Origin: Azorinus chamasolen
Taxonomy: Eukaryota; Mollusca; Bivalvia; Cardiida; Solecurtidae
Length of the DNA: 64,000 nucleotides
Direction: 5' to 3'
Assembly (NCBI GenBank): GCA_963576725.1
Contig: OY755240.1
Coordinates: forward strand, 30,089,932 to 30,153,931
Every line of letters begins with the position of its first letter. The stretch's first letter is position 1. Made by a program: the position numbers and the translations under genes. The notes beneath the pieces are model-generated. The model made no database searches and was not told the origin of the DNA. It saw only the letters and a list, made by a program, of their open reading frames with translations. This document shows positions 49,783 to 59,945 of the stretch, piece after piece.

Positions 49783-50045
49783 CCCTTTCCTCAATAAATA
49801 CGCCTTTCTACGCCTTTGCAATCAGAGTAGACCCGGATCATATGGCTCCTGTAGATTATTGTGCCCCTGTAGGAGCCATCTGATCAGGGTCTACTCTGTT
49901 TACTTATGATATAATATAAATATGATTCTACAGTTTCTGGCATGGTCGAAATATCATGTGTCCATGTGCAATAATAAAAAATAATTTAATTGATATTCAT
50001 GATGTAATTATTTCGTGCATGAATATGCATGGAGTAAAGGAATAA
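49779..50045 (+). mobile_element. PB-A2 MITE sharing a TTAA with PB-G
   Basis: TTAACCCTTTCCTCAATAAA and CATGGAGTAAAGGAATAA bound it. The apex carries a 20-bp insertion between CTCCTGTAG and CCCCTGTAGGAGCC, apparently a local duplication of the tip. Confidence 0.85.
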
Positions 50046-50089
50046 ATACAATCATTATGGAATCACTTCTCTATCCTTTGATTTGATGC

Positions 50090-50320
50090 GCTGATCCCTT
50101 CACGCCATATAAACACCCTTTTGTGCCTTTGCAAACAGGATAGATCAGATCTCACGGCTCCTGCAGGGGCCTCTGAGTTTGTTTATTGGATTATGTACAT
50201 TCTAGAGTTTCTGCCATGGCCAAAAGTTTGTTGTATTCATATGGCACTATAAAATGATAACTAATATTCAAAATATCATTATTTCTTACTTGAATATTCA
50301 TGAGTAATGCGGAATTTGAT
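50090..50320 (+). mobile_element. PB-A2 MITE, ends decayed
   Basis: ATCCCTTCACGCCATATAAA, core CTCACGGCTCCTGCAGGGGCC, A2 body GCCATGGCCAAAAGTTTG and CTTGAATATTCATGAGTAA. Confidence 0.65.
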
Positions 50321-50637
50321 CAAACACCGGCCTACGCCATTAGAAACGTGTCAAGACTGTCTTATGTCTGTGGCACATTCAAAAGAACGAATCACTACTA
50401 TTGAACATTGGCATATCCTTTTTCATCTCTTCTTCTCTACATGACGGAAACAGACAGTGACGAAGCTGTATGAATGCTTATGAAACTACAAAGAAAGTTA
50501 CAAAGAAATCTTTGATAGGAATGGAAATTTATGTATATATTTTGTCATCTTGTTGTATCATAAATACGCGTGTACTATTTTGGTGCCAAATAATGTTCGT
50601 TTATTGTGTAGAGTGGACTTTACTTCAATGTTTCAAG

Positions 50638-50720
50638 TGGTGTGCCAAACAGTTTGGAACCTAATGGAATGCCGAGTTAGTCGGCGTCTGATCTAGATCC
50701 AAACTGTTTGTATAGGTAAC
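50638..50720 (-). mobile_element. PB-C hairpin remnant
   Basis: CCAAACAGTTTGGAACCTAA / CGGCGTCTGATCTAGATCC with apex GCCGAGTTAGTCGGC. Confidence 0.55.
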
Positions 50721-51245
50721 CACATAATCGGCCATTGCAACAAGGCATGTAAGTGGCTATTGGCGACATCGACACAGCTTCTGCTGGTTATACTTTTGGA
50801 AAGTATAAGAAGACATACAACAACAACCTACCATTGATCAAAGTCACGGGAGTCAAATTACGGTTTGATATTATTATAAACGTATAAGCTTTCTTGTATT
50901 ATAGAAATGGCACTTGGTCAGTCTGTAGATCAAAAAGAAGTATCTACGCTGAATGCTTGGTGCCTTATTGAAATCAGCCTCTTGTCAGTCAAAACACAAA
51001 CTGTACATGGATACAAATCTATCGCTCTACCGTATGCTAGATTTCGGATCTGGATATACACTATTTACATCGTCTACCGACCCGTTTTCATGTGAAGCGC
51101 CTTATATAAGAATAGTCTTTATAATAATATTATTTGAAAACAATACATGCAAACTGAAGGAAACAATAGGTGAATAAAAACACGAAAACGTCATAGTTTG
51201 ACCTGGTTGCGAAACAATTATCACAGGGGCAGAACTTGATTGAGC
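50721..51245. other. No recognised feature
   Basis: Two short overlapping frames near 50907-51177 match nothing I know and lack a coding signal. Confidence 0.45.
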
Positions 51246-51247
51246 TT

Positions 51248-51430
<183 letters not shown>

Positions 51431-51745
51431 GGATAACACAAAAAGGAAAACATTTCCTTATTTCCATTGTGGTCCTTGATTCTAGTGGCAAGACACAAAG
51501 AGTCACGGTATCATTATAAATAACTATCACAGGTATTATCTTAGAATATAAGTATCATAGAAATATCACTATACACACGGTTAAGTTCAAAATATGTCGG
51601 TCAGAGAATGTCTATGACAATGTTTACTGATTAACACAGCAGAATATCTGAACAATTAATAAGAGTAATATTAAAGAATAAAGTGAAACAAATCTATCAA
51701 ATTAACAAAGATAAAACAGTCAATTAATCAAACGAAGCCCTGTTG

Positions 51746-52440
51746 CAACGCAAACTGTAATAACGACGCAAAATGTAATAATTATTACAAAATGCGTTGA
51801 TTTATTACAGTATGCTGAAAAGCCTGTTAACGCAAACTGTAATAACGACGCAAAATGTAATAAACTTTGAAACGGGTATGATTCATTCCATACTCAACTA
51901 TATTATCGACTTTCAAAGAGAAATGGATATACAAATAAAATATACCTCTTCTGGCAACAGGGAACTGGGGAATATGGAGGGGAAGTGAAAAACTCATTGT
52001 CTAACCTTGCAACTGACATTGTGTGTGGGCATGCTGCGGTTGTTGCACGTGCGCTAGTATTGGGGGAGAATGGTATATCCCACCTGTACAGAATGACGTT
52101 TCATCTGTGTTAGATACACTACATGTATAACCTAATTATTTGTCCATATGTAAGTTTGTATGTATCATATCATTTTTATGTGATTCATTATTTGCCACAT
52201 TGATGTAATATTTATATATGCTCTCCAGAAATTGGAGGAAATAAAGTTATATATATCAAAATACACCAGATGAAGAGTAGATGTTGCTAGAGTTAATATT
52301 TTACGTAGTCTAAAGAGGTTCGTTATCATGAAGCAAATTATTACAATTTGCGTTATTACATTTTGCGTTGATAGGCTTAGGCTTACCAACGCAACATGTA
52401 ATAAACTATGAAATGGGCTTGATTCATACCGTACATGGTA
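51746..52440. repeat. Paired repeats of ACGCAAAATGTAATAA type, possible unknown element
   Basis: ACGCAAAATGTAATAA-like words occur directly and inverted at 51746-51880 and again at 52337-52440. A block of about 48 bp (AATGTAATAAACTTTGAAAC.. and ..TGATTCATTCCATAC) is repeated in direct orientation at 51849-51895 and 52390-52437. The 450 bp between is unassigned. Confidence 0.55.
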
Positions 52441-52497
52441 ATGGGATTGGCTCGTTAGAGTGATATGTATATACAAGGACGGGTTCACCAGCAACGG

Positions 52498-52574
52498 TTA
52501 ACCTTCTACTCCGTACATGTAAATACACCTTTTTTATGCCTTTGCAAAAATAGTAGACCCAGGTCAGACGGCCC

Positions 52575-52633
<59 letters not shown>

Positions 52634-52692
52634 GCATATTTTAGAAGTTTGTAGTTTGAAACCATTGTGATATTTATGGAGGAAAGGGTTAA
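52498..52692 (+). mobile_element. Chimeric MITE: PB-A2 left half, PB-B right part, joined by (GA)n
   Basis: TTAACCTTCTACTCCGTACA and TAGTAGACCCAGGTCAGACG are PB-A2. At the would-be apex (GGCCCCT) a (GA)n tract runs from 52577 to 52632. Then come TTTTAGAAGTTTGTAGTTTG and AAACCATTGTGATATTTATG, and the element ends AGGAAAGGGTTAA. Confidence 0.8.
52577..52632. repeat. (GA)n microsatellite in a MITE apex
   Basis: Purine-only tract with a few AAA interruptions. It occupies the position of the hairpin tip. Confidence 0.9.
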
Positions 52693-52792
52693 ATATGATC
52701 AATTTGGGAATGCAAAAAAGTGAAGATTTGAAATGTTCAATATAAAGATGTATTTGATCTAAGAATACGATTAACGAACTTTAGGTTATAAT

Positions 52793-52960
52793 CTAACCAT
52801 TTGTCCCATGCATATTCGTGTCAGAAATAATGACATTATGAATATCAACAACTGAACTTTATTAATGACATTATAAATGGAATGCTTTTTAATCCCATGC
52901 CCTGTACAAACAGGTCCATATTATTTCATAAAAACAGAGCCGGTCGTGAAGTCTGAATTT
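52793..52960 (-). mobile_element. PB-A2 MITE, partial
   Basis: AACCATTTGTCCCATGCATA, GAAATAATGACATTATGAAT and CATAAAAACAGAGCCGGTCG. It is cut in the left stem arm. Confidence 0.55.
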
Positions 52961-53106
52961 TCTACTATGTTTGGAATGTAATAGATGTATTTATGGCGTA
53001 AATTTTGTACCAATTTTGTTCAACATATCCTGAGATTAATCATGGAAGAAACAACAGCGTTCAGTTTCATACACATCGTTTTTACAAAGGTTTTTATTTA
53101 ACCTCT

Positions 53107-53341
53107 TTAACTCTTTACTTCATGAATATTCATTTAAGAAAAATATTCTTAATTAGAATAATTGTTATGATAACGCATGGACATATGACGTTTTGGCCAT
53201 GACAAACTGTAGAATCGTATTTATACATGTATTAGCAAAAAGAGTAGACACTGATCAGACGGCTCCTACAGGAACCGTCTGATCTGGGTCTACTCTGTTT
53301 GCAAAGGCGTAGAAATGCGTATTTATGAAGTAAAGGGTTAA
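53107..53341 (-). mobile_element. PB-A2 MITE, first of a TTAA-sharing trio
   Basis: TTAACTCTTTACTTCATGAA and ATGAAGTAAAGGGTTAA bound it. Core CACTGATCAGACGGCTCCTA / GGAACCGTCTGATCTGGG. Confidence 0.85.
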
Positions 53342-53593
53342 CTGATAGAGAAGCTTTTTGACGCATAATGCAAACAGAGAGTAGACCCAATTCAGACGGA
53401 TCCTGTAGGCACCGTCTGTTCTGGGTCTGCTTTGTTTGCCCATGAAACGATGTATCTCTGATTGTTCAGTTTCTGACAGTCAAATATTTCTGTTTTCATA
53501 TGCCATCATAAAAGGTCATAAAAGGTCAGCTGATTTCTATTCATGATATCATTATCTATTACATTAATATGTGTTCATTAGGTAAATGATTAA
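53338..53593 (+). mobile_element. PB-A2 MITE, second of the trio
   Basis: It starts on the TTAA that ends the previous copy and has the opposite orientation. Core GTAGACCCAATTCAGACGGA / CCGTCTGTTCTGGGTCTGC. Ends TAGGTAAATGATTAA. A CATAAAAGGT motif is duplicated in the body. Confidence 0.8.
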
Positions 53594-53831
53594 CAATTTC
53601 CCTGTTCAGTATTTATGTAAGAAATAATGACATCGTGCATACTTAGCTGAATTTTCATAATGGCATATGCACACAGGATGATTATGTTTCCTCAAAAACT
53701 GTAGCGATCTATATTACACCATAATCAAACAGAGCAGAACCTGATCAGACGACTCCTTACGGAGCCGTCTGATATGGGTCTACTCTGTTTGCAAATTCGT
53801 GAAAATGAGTTTATATGAAGGAAAGGGTTAA
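53590..53831 (-). mobile_element. PB-A/A2 MITE, third of the trio
   Basis: Again it shares the preceding TTAA. AATTTCCCTGTTCAGTATTT opens it and ATGAAGGAAAGGGTTAA closes it. Core CTGATCAGACGACTCC / GGAGCCGTCTGATATGGG. Confidence 0.85.
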
Positions 53832-53842
53832 ACAGATAGTAG

Positions 53843-54077
53843 TTAACCCATTCCCTCACATTGACGACTTTTGACGTCTCTGTAAAAGTCACTTTGTGAT
53901 ACCATTGTAATAAATAGAGTATTTGCTCCTATATAGAGCAAATGTTCTATTTATTACAATGGTTTCAAACTACACAATTCTAAATTTTTCCTTTTCTCTT
54001 GTTAATGCTCCTTTTCGGTAGATTTGTTCAAAGAGGTTGCACATGTATCTAAAAATAGCCTATGAGGTAAATGGTTA
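53843..54077 (+). mobile_element. PB-B MITE 11 bp from the trio
   Basis: TTAACCCATTCCCTCACATTG and GAGGTAAATGGTTAA bound it. Apex TTGCTCCTATATAGAGCAAA. An ACATGT insertion lies near the right end. Confidence 0.85.
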
Positions 54078-54164
54078 ATTGTACAAAAGATACAATCACT
54101 GACTGCATCTCAGGCATGATACTGGAGTCAGGGTGATCTATTTTTAGACATTTAACATTTACCT

Positions 54165-54365
54165 CGTTGTAAAAAAATAATGCTTGCTCAGTTTTGGAGC
54201 TGACGCAATTTGGACTATTTGCGATTCGATCAAACCTTTAAAGAACTATTCACCTAATGTCAAACAGTTTGGATCCTGATGAGATGCCAAGCTACTCGAC
54301 GTTTCATCTGGATCCATGTGTTATCAAGTGCAAGTCAGGTCGCGAATAGTAGAAAAAGGGATAAA
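54165..54365 (-). mobile_element. PB-C3 MITE
   Basis: TTGCTCAGTTTTGGAGCTGA, GCGATTCGATCAAACC tail, core GGATCCTGATGAGATGCC / CGTTTCATCTGGATCC, then GCAAGTCAGGTCGCG. Confidence 0.65.
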
Positions 54366-54568
54366 ATAGGTAAATCATTGAATAAGCTGGTGGTCCTGTA
54401 TTATGTCTGTACTCTTGCGGAGAATATATCTTTTAACGAAATACCTCAAAGCAGGCTTAGTGTTTGATCAGAGTATAAATGACTCGTATCTATACCGCAG
54501 CTGTACAATCATTTGCCAGGTGTGATGCCTCTTTATCTATCATCGTATGCGTTTTGCCTTGCTGATAT

Positions 54569-54790
54569 TAACCCACACACTTTGAATACTAGGGAAGAAG
54601 AAAATGAATATTAATTAACTAAACATTTATAGTGGACTATGAACAAATGAATGTTTGGTCATGGAAGAAACTGTATGGTCATGTCTATATTTCTAAATAA
54701 ACAAACAGAACAAAGCCATGACCAGACAGCTCTAGATTAGTGTAATTTATGTTATTTGCAAGGACGTGAAATGCGTAGAACTGAATATGC
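54569..54790 (-). mobile_element. PB-A2 MITE, diverged
   Basis: TTAACCCACACACTTTGAATA, GGTCATGGAAGAAACTGTA and a damaged hairpin AAGCCATGACCAGACAGCTC. Confidence 0.55.
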
Positions 54791-54800
54791 GAATGATGAA

Positions 54801-55097
54801 TTAACCCTTTCCCCGTTGAACACTCATGAAAGAAATAATGACATACCGAATATTTAGTTTTGTAATGTAAAATAAATTGAAGGTAATATTTGCTTTTACG
54901 AAAACTGTAGAAACAGCTGAACTTTTATAATGTAAAATTTGAAAATAATTGTTTGCTTTGACGAACACTGTAGGAGCAGATCTATATCATGGCATAAGCA
55001 AATAGAGCAGACTCTGATCAGACTGCTTCGATCGTGCGATCTGGGTCTGCTCTTTTACAGAGGCGTAAAAAGGCGTTTATATGAAAGAAAGGGTTGC
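54801..55097 (-). mobile_element. PB-A2 MITE with internal duplication
   Basis: TTAACCCTTTCCCCGTTGAA and ATGAAAGAAAGGGTTG bound it. About 75 bp around TTATAATGTAAAATTTGAAA and TTTGCTTTGACGAACACTGT is duplicated. The core has a shortened TTCGATCGTGCGATC tip. Confidence 0.75.
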
Positions 55098-55634
55098 ACA
55101 AGCACCTGCGTACAAAATGCAAGAAGATCCAACCTTTCCGTCAGCGTTTATTACCGATGCATACTATGTAGTCAGTTATACAGAATAATGACAGTTACAT
55201 GTAACCGCACAGAAGCTGACATTAACAGTCGCAGATAAATCGTAAAATCCTATGTCAAGTCATTTACTGTGTTCAAATGTTAGAAAATATATAAACTTCA
55301 CATTAGTTTCTCAATTATAAGAACGTCATCTTAAGAACCAAGCTTATAAGTGTCTGGCACATGATTACCAGTTAATGTCAGATGAACCGACAACATAATT
55401 ATAACTATTCCCAAGGTAAACTATTATTTGAAGTAACGGCGTCTGCCACATGCTTAAATAAATTTTATTTAATGTAGAGTTCAAAACCATTCCACATGGA
55501 AATATCAAATATTTATTTTACTGATTAATCAAAGCGACTGAGCCTTCGACTCGCTTCGCATTTATTTCCACTCAGGACATCGTGCGTTTCGTTTTTAAGC
55601 ACACATGCACATCCTTTGTCTTTTTAACAAAACT
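55098..55634. other. No recognised feature
   Basis: No family end or tandem array seen. Confidence 0.45.
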
Positions 55635-55824
55635 GCAGCAAAACCCGTCTTACGACCATTCATTTATTGAACACAAAAGTCTTAAAACAGGTGGTGCTAA
55701 AATAATGCAGAAAGCTCCTACAGTAGCTTTTTATATTACTTTTTGTGACCTGCATCATGCTACGATTTGCCTTACAGACCCATAATTAGACATTGTTTTG
55801 ATGGTCGCCTGAATTTGGTTTTAC
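55635..55824. mobile_element. TG-1 MITE with GTCTTACGACC-type ends
   Basis: CAGCAAAACCCGTCTTACGA and GGTCGCCTGAATTTGGTTTT bound it. The hairpin is shortened to AATGCAGAAAGCTCCTACAG. Confidence 0.7.
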
Positions 55825-55879
55825 TTTAAATGTTAAACGCAGTATAACCTAGATTATTCAACACACAAAAAAGACAACC

Positions 55880-56106
55880 TTAACCCATTACCTCATAGGC
55901 TATTTTTAGATACAACCTCTTTGAATAAATATACCGAAAAAGAGCATTAACTAGAGAAAAGGAAAATTTTAGAATTGTGTAATTTGAAACCATTGTGATA
56001 AATAGAGCATTTGCTCCTATAGGAGCAAATGCTCTATTTATCACAATGGTTTCACAAAGTCACTTTTACAGTCGTCAAAAGTCGTCAATATCAGGGAATG
56101 GGTTAA
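55880..56106 (-). mobile_element. PB-B MITE, near consensus
   Basis: TTAACCCATTACCTCATAGG and CAGGGAATGGGTTAA bound 227 bp. The 66-bp central palindrome is perfect. Confidence 0.95.
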
Positions 56107-56250
56107 AGACAAAACGCAGTTAAATGCAGGATGAAAGTCACTCAGAAAGCCCTTATTGGTGCTTTCTGTATGATTTCCGCCCTGCATTAAGTAGCCACCT
56201 GTCTAAAAGGGTCGAAATTCTTCTGTTCTAACATTTCAAGGTTTTACTGT
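56107..56250. mobile_element. TG-1 MITE right part adjoining PB-B
   Basis: AGTTAAATGCAGGATGAAAG, apex CCCTTATTGGTGC, GCATTAAGTAGCCACCTG and a terminus ending GGTTTTACTG. The left end may lie beyond the PB-B. Confidence 0.65.
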
Positions 56251-56385
56251 AGTTTAGAAGCTAATGACACAGCCAACCATTGCCTCAACAGCAAAGGAGC
56301 TTGAATCAATATATTAATAAACAATAAACTCATTGTTATATTCGTACATAATATTGTCGCTGAAGCATTTAGTTTTTTGTACGGT

Positions 56386-56820
56386 ATTAACTGCATAAAT
56401 ATTCATGTACGAAATATTGAACACTATGAATTCTAATTATTGTAATGGCATATTAATACATTACCCTCACCCCCTAGTGACGCATTTTTGCGCCTCTATA
56501 ACATTCACATATCGAAACCATTATGATAAATAGAGCATCTGCTCCTAAGGAGCAATGCTCTAGTTATCGTAATGGTTTCAAGACTGCACAATTCTAAATC
56601 TCTCCTTTTCTATAGTTAATGTTCCTTTTCGGTAGATTTATTCAAAGAGGCGCGGTCTAAAATAGCCTAGGAGAGATTGAGTTGATACAGGAAATGTTTG
56701 AAATGATCTATATTATTCAATTAAGATCTATATTATTTAATAAGCAAACGGGACCCGTCTGATCTGGGTCTGTTCTGTTTGCAAAGACATTAAACGGTAA
56801 ATTTATGAAGTGAATAGGTA
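56386..56820 (-). mobile_element. PB-A2 MITE hosting PB-B
   Basis: TTAACTGCATAAATATTCATG starts it. After the PB-B come ATCTATATTATTTAATAAGC and AACGGGACCCGTCTGATCTG, so the left stem arm is mostly deleted. Ends AAGTGAATAGGTAA. Confidence 0.6.
56461..56693 (+). mobile_element. PB-B MITE nested in PB-A2
   Basis: TTACCCTCACCCCCTAGTGA and GAGAGATTGAGTTGA are mutated ends. The palindrome around CTGCTCCTAAGGAGCA is recognisable. Confidence 0.8.
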
Positions 56821-56931
56821 ACGGAACGCGCCAATGTATATCTAATTCACCTGGTTCTCTAAGGAACTAAGCAAAATAGACAGGGACATAATTAGATTGA
56901 TCGATACGTAATTGAAATGTCTTCAACCCTT

Positions 56932-57145
56932 TCCCTAATCAACATTTAGGAGTTTATTAGTAACTTCATGAATATCGATTTACAAGTACTGAATTTTAAT
57001 AATGTAAATTTCCCAAGGGAATTGGTTTGCTTAGAACCATATCTATATCATGTCGTAAGCAAACGGCGCACATCCGGAACTGTTCAATCTGGGTCCACTC
57101 TGTTTGCAAAGTGTTAGATAGCGTTTATACGAGGGAAATGGTTAA
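56932..57145 (-). mobile_element. PB-A2 MITE
   Basis: TCAACCCTTTCCCTAATCAA and GAGGGAAATGGTTAA bound it. Core CGGCGCACATCCGGAACTG / TTCAATCTGGGTCCACTCTG, with the apex lost. Confidence 0.7.
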
Positions 57146-57518
57146 ATGTCGTTTGTTTAGCTGATCGGTAATACCATCGCCTTACTGAACAATAATTGAC
57201 TTAAAAATGAAAACATATATGATGTTTTTACAAGATTCAAGGATTCAATTTACAACATGCAATTAAAGACAACTTTGGTTTGTGTATAACATATGGGGGT
57301 AATCAAATTAGCTTTAAATTAAAATAATTTTGGTAATCTGACAAATCAAATTTGTTGAACAGATAATTGAATGAATAGTTGTAACGTTAAATATTTATTA
57401 GTGCAATAACTTTGTCGAATTATTAACTGGAAAATAAAATATCCGGTAAGTTTGTGAATTATACGAGTCTCAGAGACTGTAATGTTTTAGTGAATGCAAG
57501 GTCAACCCTTATCCAACC
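57146..57518. other. No recognised feature
   Basis: Very AT-rich with no structure noted. Confidence 0.45.
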
Positions 57519-57716
57519 ATAACCATTTCCTCCATGAATATTCATGTAAGAGATAATGACATCGTAAATATTCATTAAATTCATTTTTATAATAGCACAT
57601 GTACACAGGAACTCTTGGACATGGTAGAAACTGTAGAATTACTCCTAGGAGCCGTCTGATCTGGGTCTACTCTGTTTGCAAAGGCGAAGAAATGCGTAGT
57701 TATGGAGAATGGTTAC
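57519..57716 (-). mobile_element. PB-A2 MITE lacking the left stem arm
   Basis: ATAACCATTTCCTCCATGAA starts it. Sequence passes from GTAGAATTACTCCTAGGAGC straight into the right arm GTCTGATCTGGGTCTACTC. Ends TATGGAGAATGGTTA. Confidence 0.7.
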
Positions 57717-57799
57717 AAACAATGCATGCTGAAACTCTAAGATTTTGTACGTTTACAGACTTCTGATTTTGTCCAAGCTTTTAAGAAACGAACGACTAA

Positions 57800-57868
57800 C
57801 CTAGTGTAAACCAGCTTGGGTACAGATCAGACTCCGAGACTCGGTACTTTCTGCAGTTGTTCAGCACT
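57800..57868 (+). mobile_element. PB-C-like hairpin remnant
   Basis: GTAAACCAGCTTGGGTACAG, GACTCCGAGACTCGGTAC. Weak similarity only. Confidence 0.35.
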
Positions 57869-58500
57869 ATGCTACAGCCCGGCAACATACTAGCAAATGC
57901 CAATTGACCACATGACAACGCTCCTGCGCACAAGTCAGCCGTGGTTATTTCATACGTCAAGGGCAATCACATTGAAGCTTTGCCATATACTCCATATAGC
58001 TCCGATATTGCTCCATGTAATTTTTTGTCTCAATCCATATATCACGAACTACATTAGATGTCGCCTGTTCGAATCTTATCTCGACGTCAGCAGCGTCTGA
58101 ATATGATACCCACAGAAGCCTTCTGATATACATTTTCTGATTGGATACGAAGACTCGAAAAGTGCATACAAGTAAAGGGCGATACTTTGAATAACTGGAC
58201 TAGCATTTTATACAAAAATAAGCCACACACAGAAACAGCGCTACACTGATTAATACTTTTTAAATGCCCCTCGTATTTTTTTTTATCTCGGCCATAAATG
58301 CAGTGCGGAAAACTCGCTCTTGATTATAAAGACCATGGGCTGTTTCGCGCACTTTAATGTTTTGCGGAGACAAAAAATAAAACTCACTTGCATTATACAT
58401 TTTTTTTCATGCGATTTTGATGGACATTTTTAGGTCAAACGTTGAATTTCAGAATGTTAACCAGAATTAGTGATACAGAATAACACAACATGTTTTGCCC
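57869..58500. other. No recognised feature
   Basis: Short frames here (for example 57897-58100) show no family or splice evidence. Confidence 0.45.
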
Positions 58501-58751
58501 TTACACCCTTTCCCTGTTCTGTATTTAGGCCAAATTTCAATACCTACTGAATATTCATTAGCAAAATAGTTGTAAAGAAATATGGAAGGTGGAACATTGT
58601 AGACATTTTAGAAAGCAAAGACACATATCTGTTAAATTCTGTTAGCAAACAGAGCAGACCCTGATCAGACGGCTCCTCTAGGAGCCGTCTGATCTGGGTC
58701 TACTCTGTTTGCAAATGCGCAAAAACACGTGTATATGAGGGAAAGGGTTAA
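58501..58751 (-). mobile_element. PB-A MITE, complete
   Basis: TTACACCCTTTCCCTGTTCT and GAGGGAAAGGGTTAA bound 251 bp. The core GCAAACAGAGCAGACCCTGA / ATCTGGGTCTACTCTGTTTG is a textbook example of the two conserved asymmetries. Confidence 0.9.
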
Positions 58752-58823
58752 AGCGTGATCCCGGTCGTTAAAGGTTGTTTTAAAGTGCTCATTTTATAAA
58801 GAAGTAAAACGGTATCCAACATA

Positions 58824-59011
58824 ATATAGGAGCCGTCTGATCAGGGTCTGCCCTGTTTGCTAATATAATTTAAAATATTTGTTTTCTTTACTTTCTGAAA
58901 TGGCTTCGATGTACCTCCTTCTATATGTAAGTATAAGTGTTTTGTTCATTAATATACATTAGGTATTGGAATTTAAAAAAATGAAATAAACATAGAACAG
59001 GGAAAGGGTTG
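58824..59011 (+). mobile_element. PB-A right half, starting at the hairpin apex
   Basis: It begins TATAGGAGCCGTCTGATCAG, exactly at the tip, and continues to GAACAGGGAAAGGGTT. No left arm is found upstream. Confidence 0.8.
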
Positions 59012-59209
59012 ACGCCTTTGCAAAATAGAGAAGACATCCGATGCAAGTCGCCTGTTCAGGGTCGGATCTGTTTGCTTATGGAATCATATAGATCTGATTC
59101 TACAGATTATGCCATGACAAACATTTCATGTGTTAATATATAATTCTATCTAAGTAATATTCACGATGTTGTCATTTCTTACATAACGATTCACGGAATA
59201 AAGGGTTAA
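59005..59209 (+). mobile_element. PB-A2 MITE fused to the preceding half element
   Basis: GGGTTGACGCCTTTGCAAAA joins the two without the A2 outer end. Core AGACATCCGATGCAAGTCGC is poorly paired. Right end ACGGAATAAAGGGTTAA. Confidence 0.65.
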
Positions 59210-59266
59210 ACCGCTACATGTAATATTTTGAGTATTGTGCTAACTGCAGTTATAAAGTGTTACAGT

Positions 59267-59495
59267 TTGATCCATTCCCGCATAGGTTATTTTTTAGATC
59301 CAACCACTTTGAATAAATCTACCGGAAAGGAGCGTTAACTAGAGAAAAGGATTTTTTAGAATATTGTAGTTTGAAACCATTGTGATAAATAGGGCATTTG
59401 CTCCTATAGGAGCAAATGCTCTATTTATCACAATGGTTTCACAAAGTGACTTTTACAGAGTCGTCAAAAGTCGTCACTATCAGGGAATGGGTTAA
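59267..59495 (-). mobile_element. PB-B MITE
   Basis: TTGATCCATTCCCGCATAGG and CAGGGAATGGGTTAA bound it. The palindrome is perfect apart from ATAGGGCATTT. Confidence 0.85.
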
Positions 59496-59920
59496 AGAGA
59501 ATGTCCAAACAATAAAATTGTATTTTCAATAACATCACAAAACTTGTTATTGTTATGTTCAATTACTATTATGTAGATTTTCACTTTGAACTTATATCGA
59601 AAAAATCCCATGTGATACAAAATAAACCACTATAACAAAATATTTTCGGCCTATGTCGAACAGTTAACGAAACTAAAACGCAACCCGAATAAATACTAAT
59701 GCATTGCCGAATGACATCGGGTCTTCGATATCAAACATGAAAGTTTTGTCTTCTTCTGTGTGTGTTCGATTACCTTTCGTGCGATATATGTTTTTTCAGC
59801 ATATAAACATATTATATATGTAATTTCTAGACAACTTAAAAACACGTTGCAAGTACTTGTAGTGACTATCACTTTATGCTCAGTTTTTTCCATTGACATT
59901 TCATTACAATTGTGTATAGT
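59496..59920. other. No recognised feature
   Basis: No repeat end or gene-like signal seen. Confidence 0.45.
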
Positions 59921-59945
59921 GTGGGTATATTGTGGCGGGTATATT
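59921..59945 (+). repeat. Left target-site copy of the LINE, one 25-bp satellite unit
   Basis: GTGGGTATATTGTGGCGGGT plus ATATT is identical to 61055-61079 on the other side of the LINE and to the unit of the 61-kb array. Confidence 0.85.
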
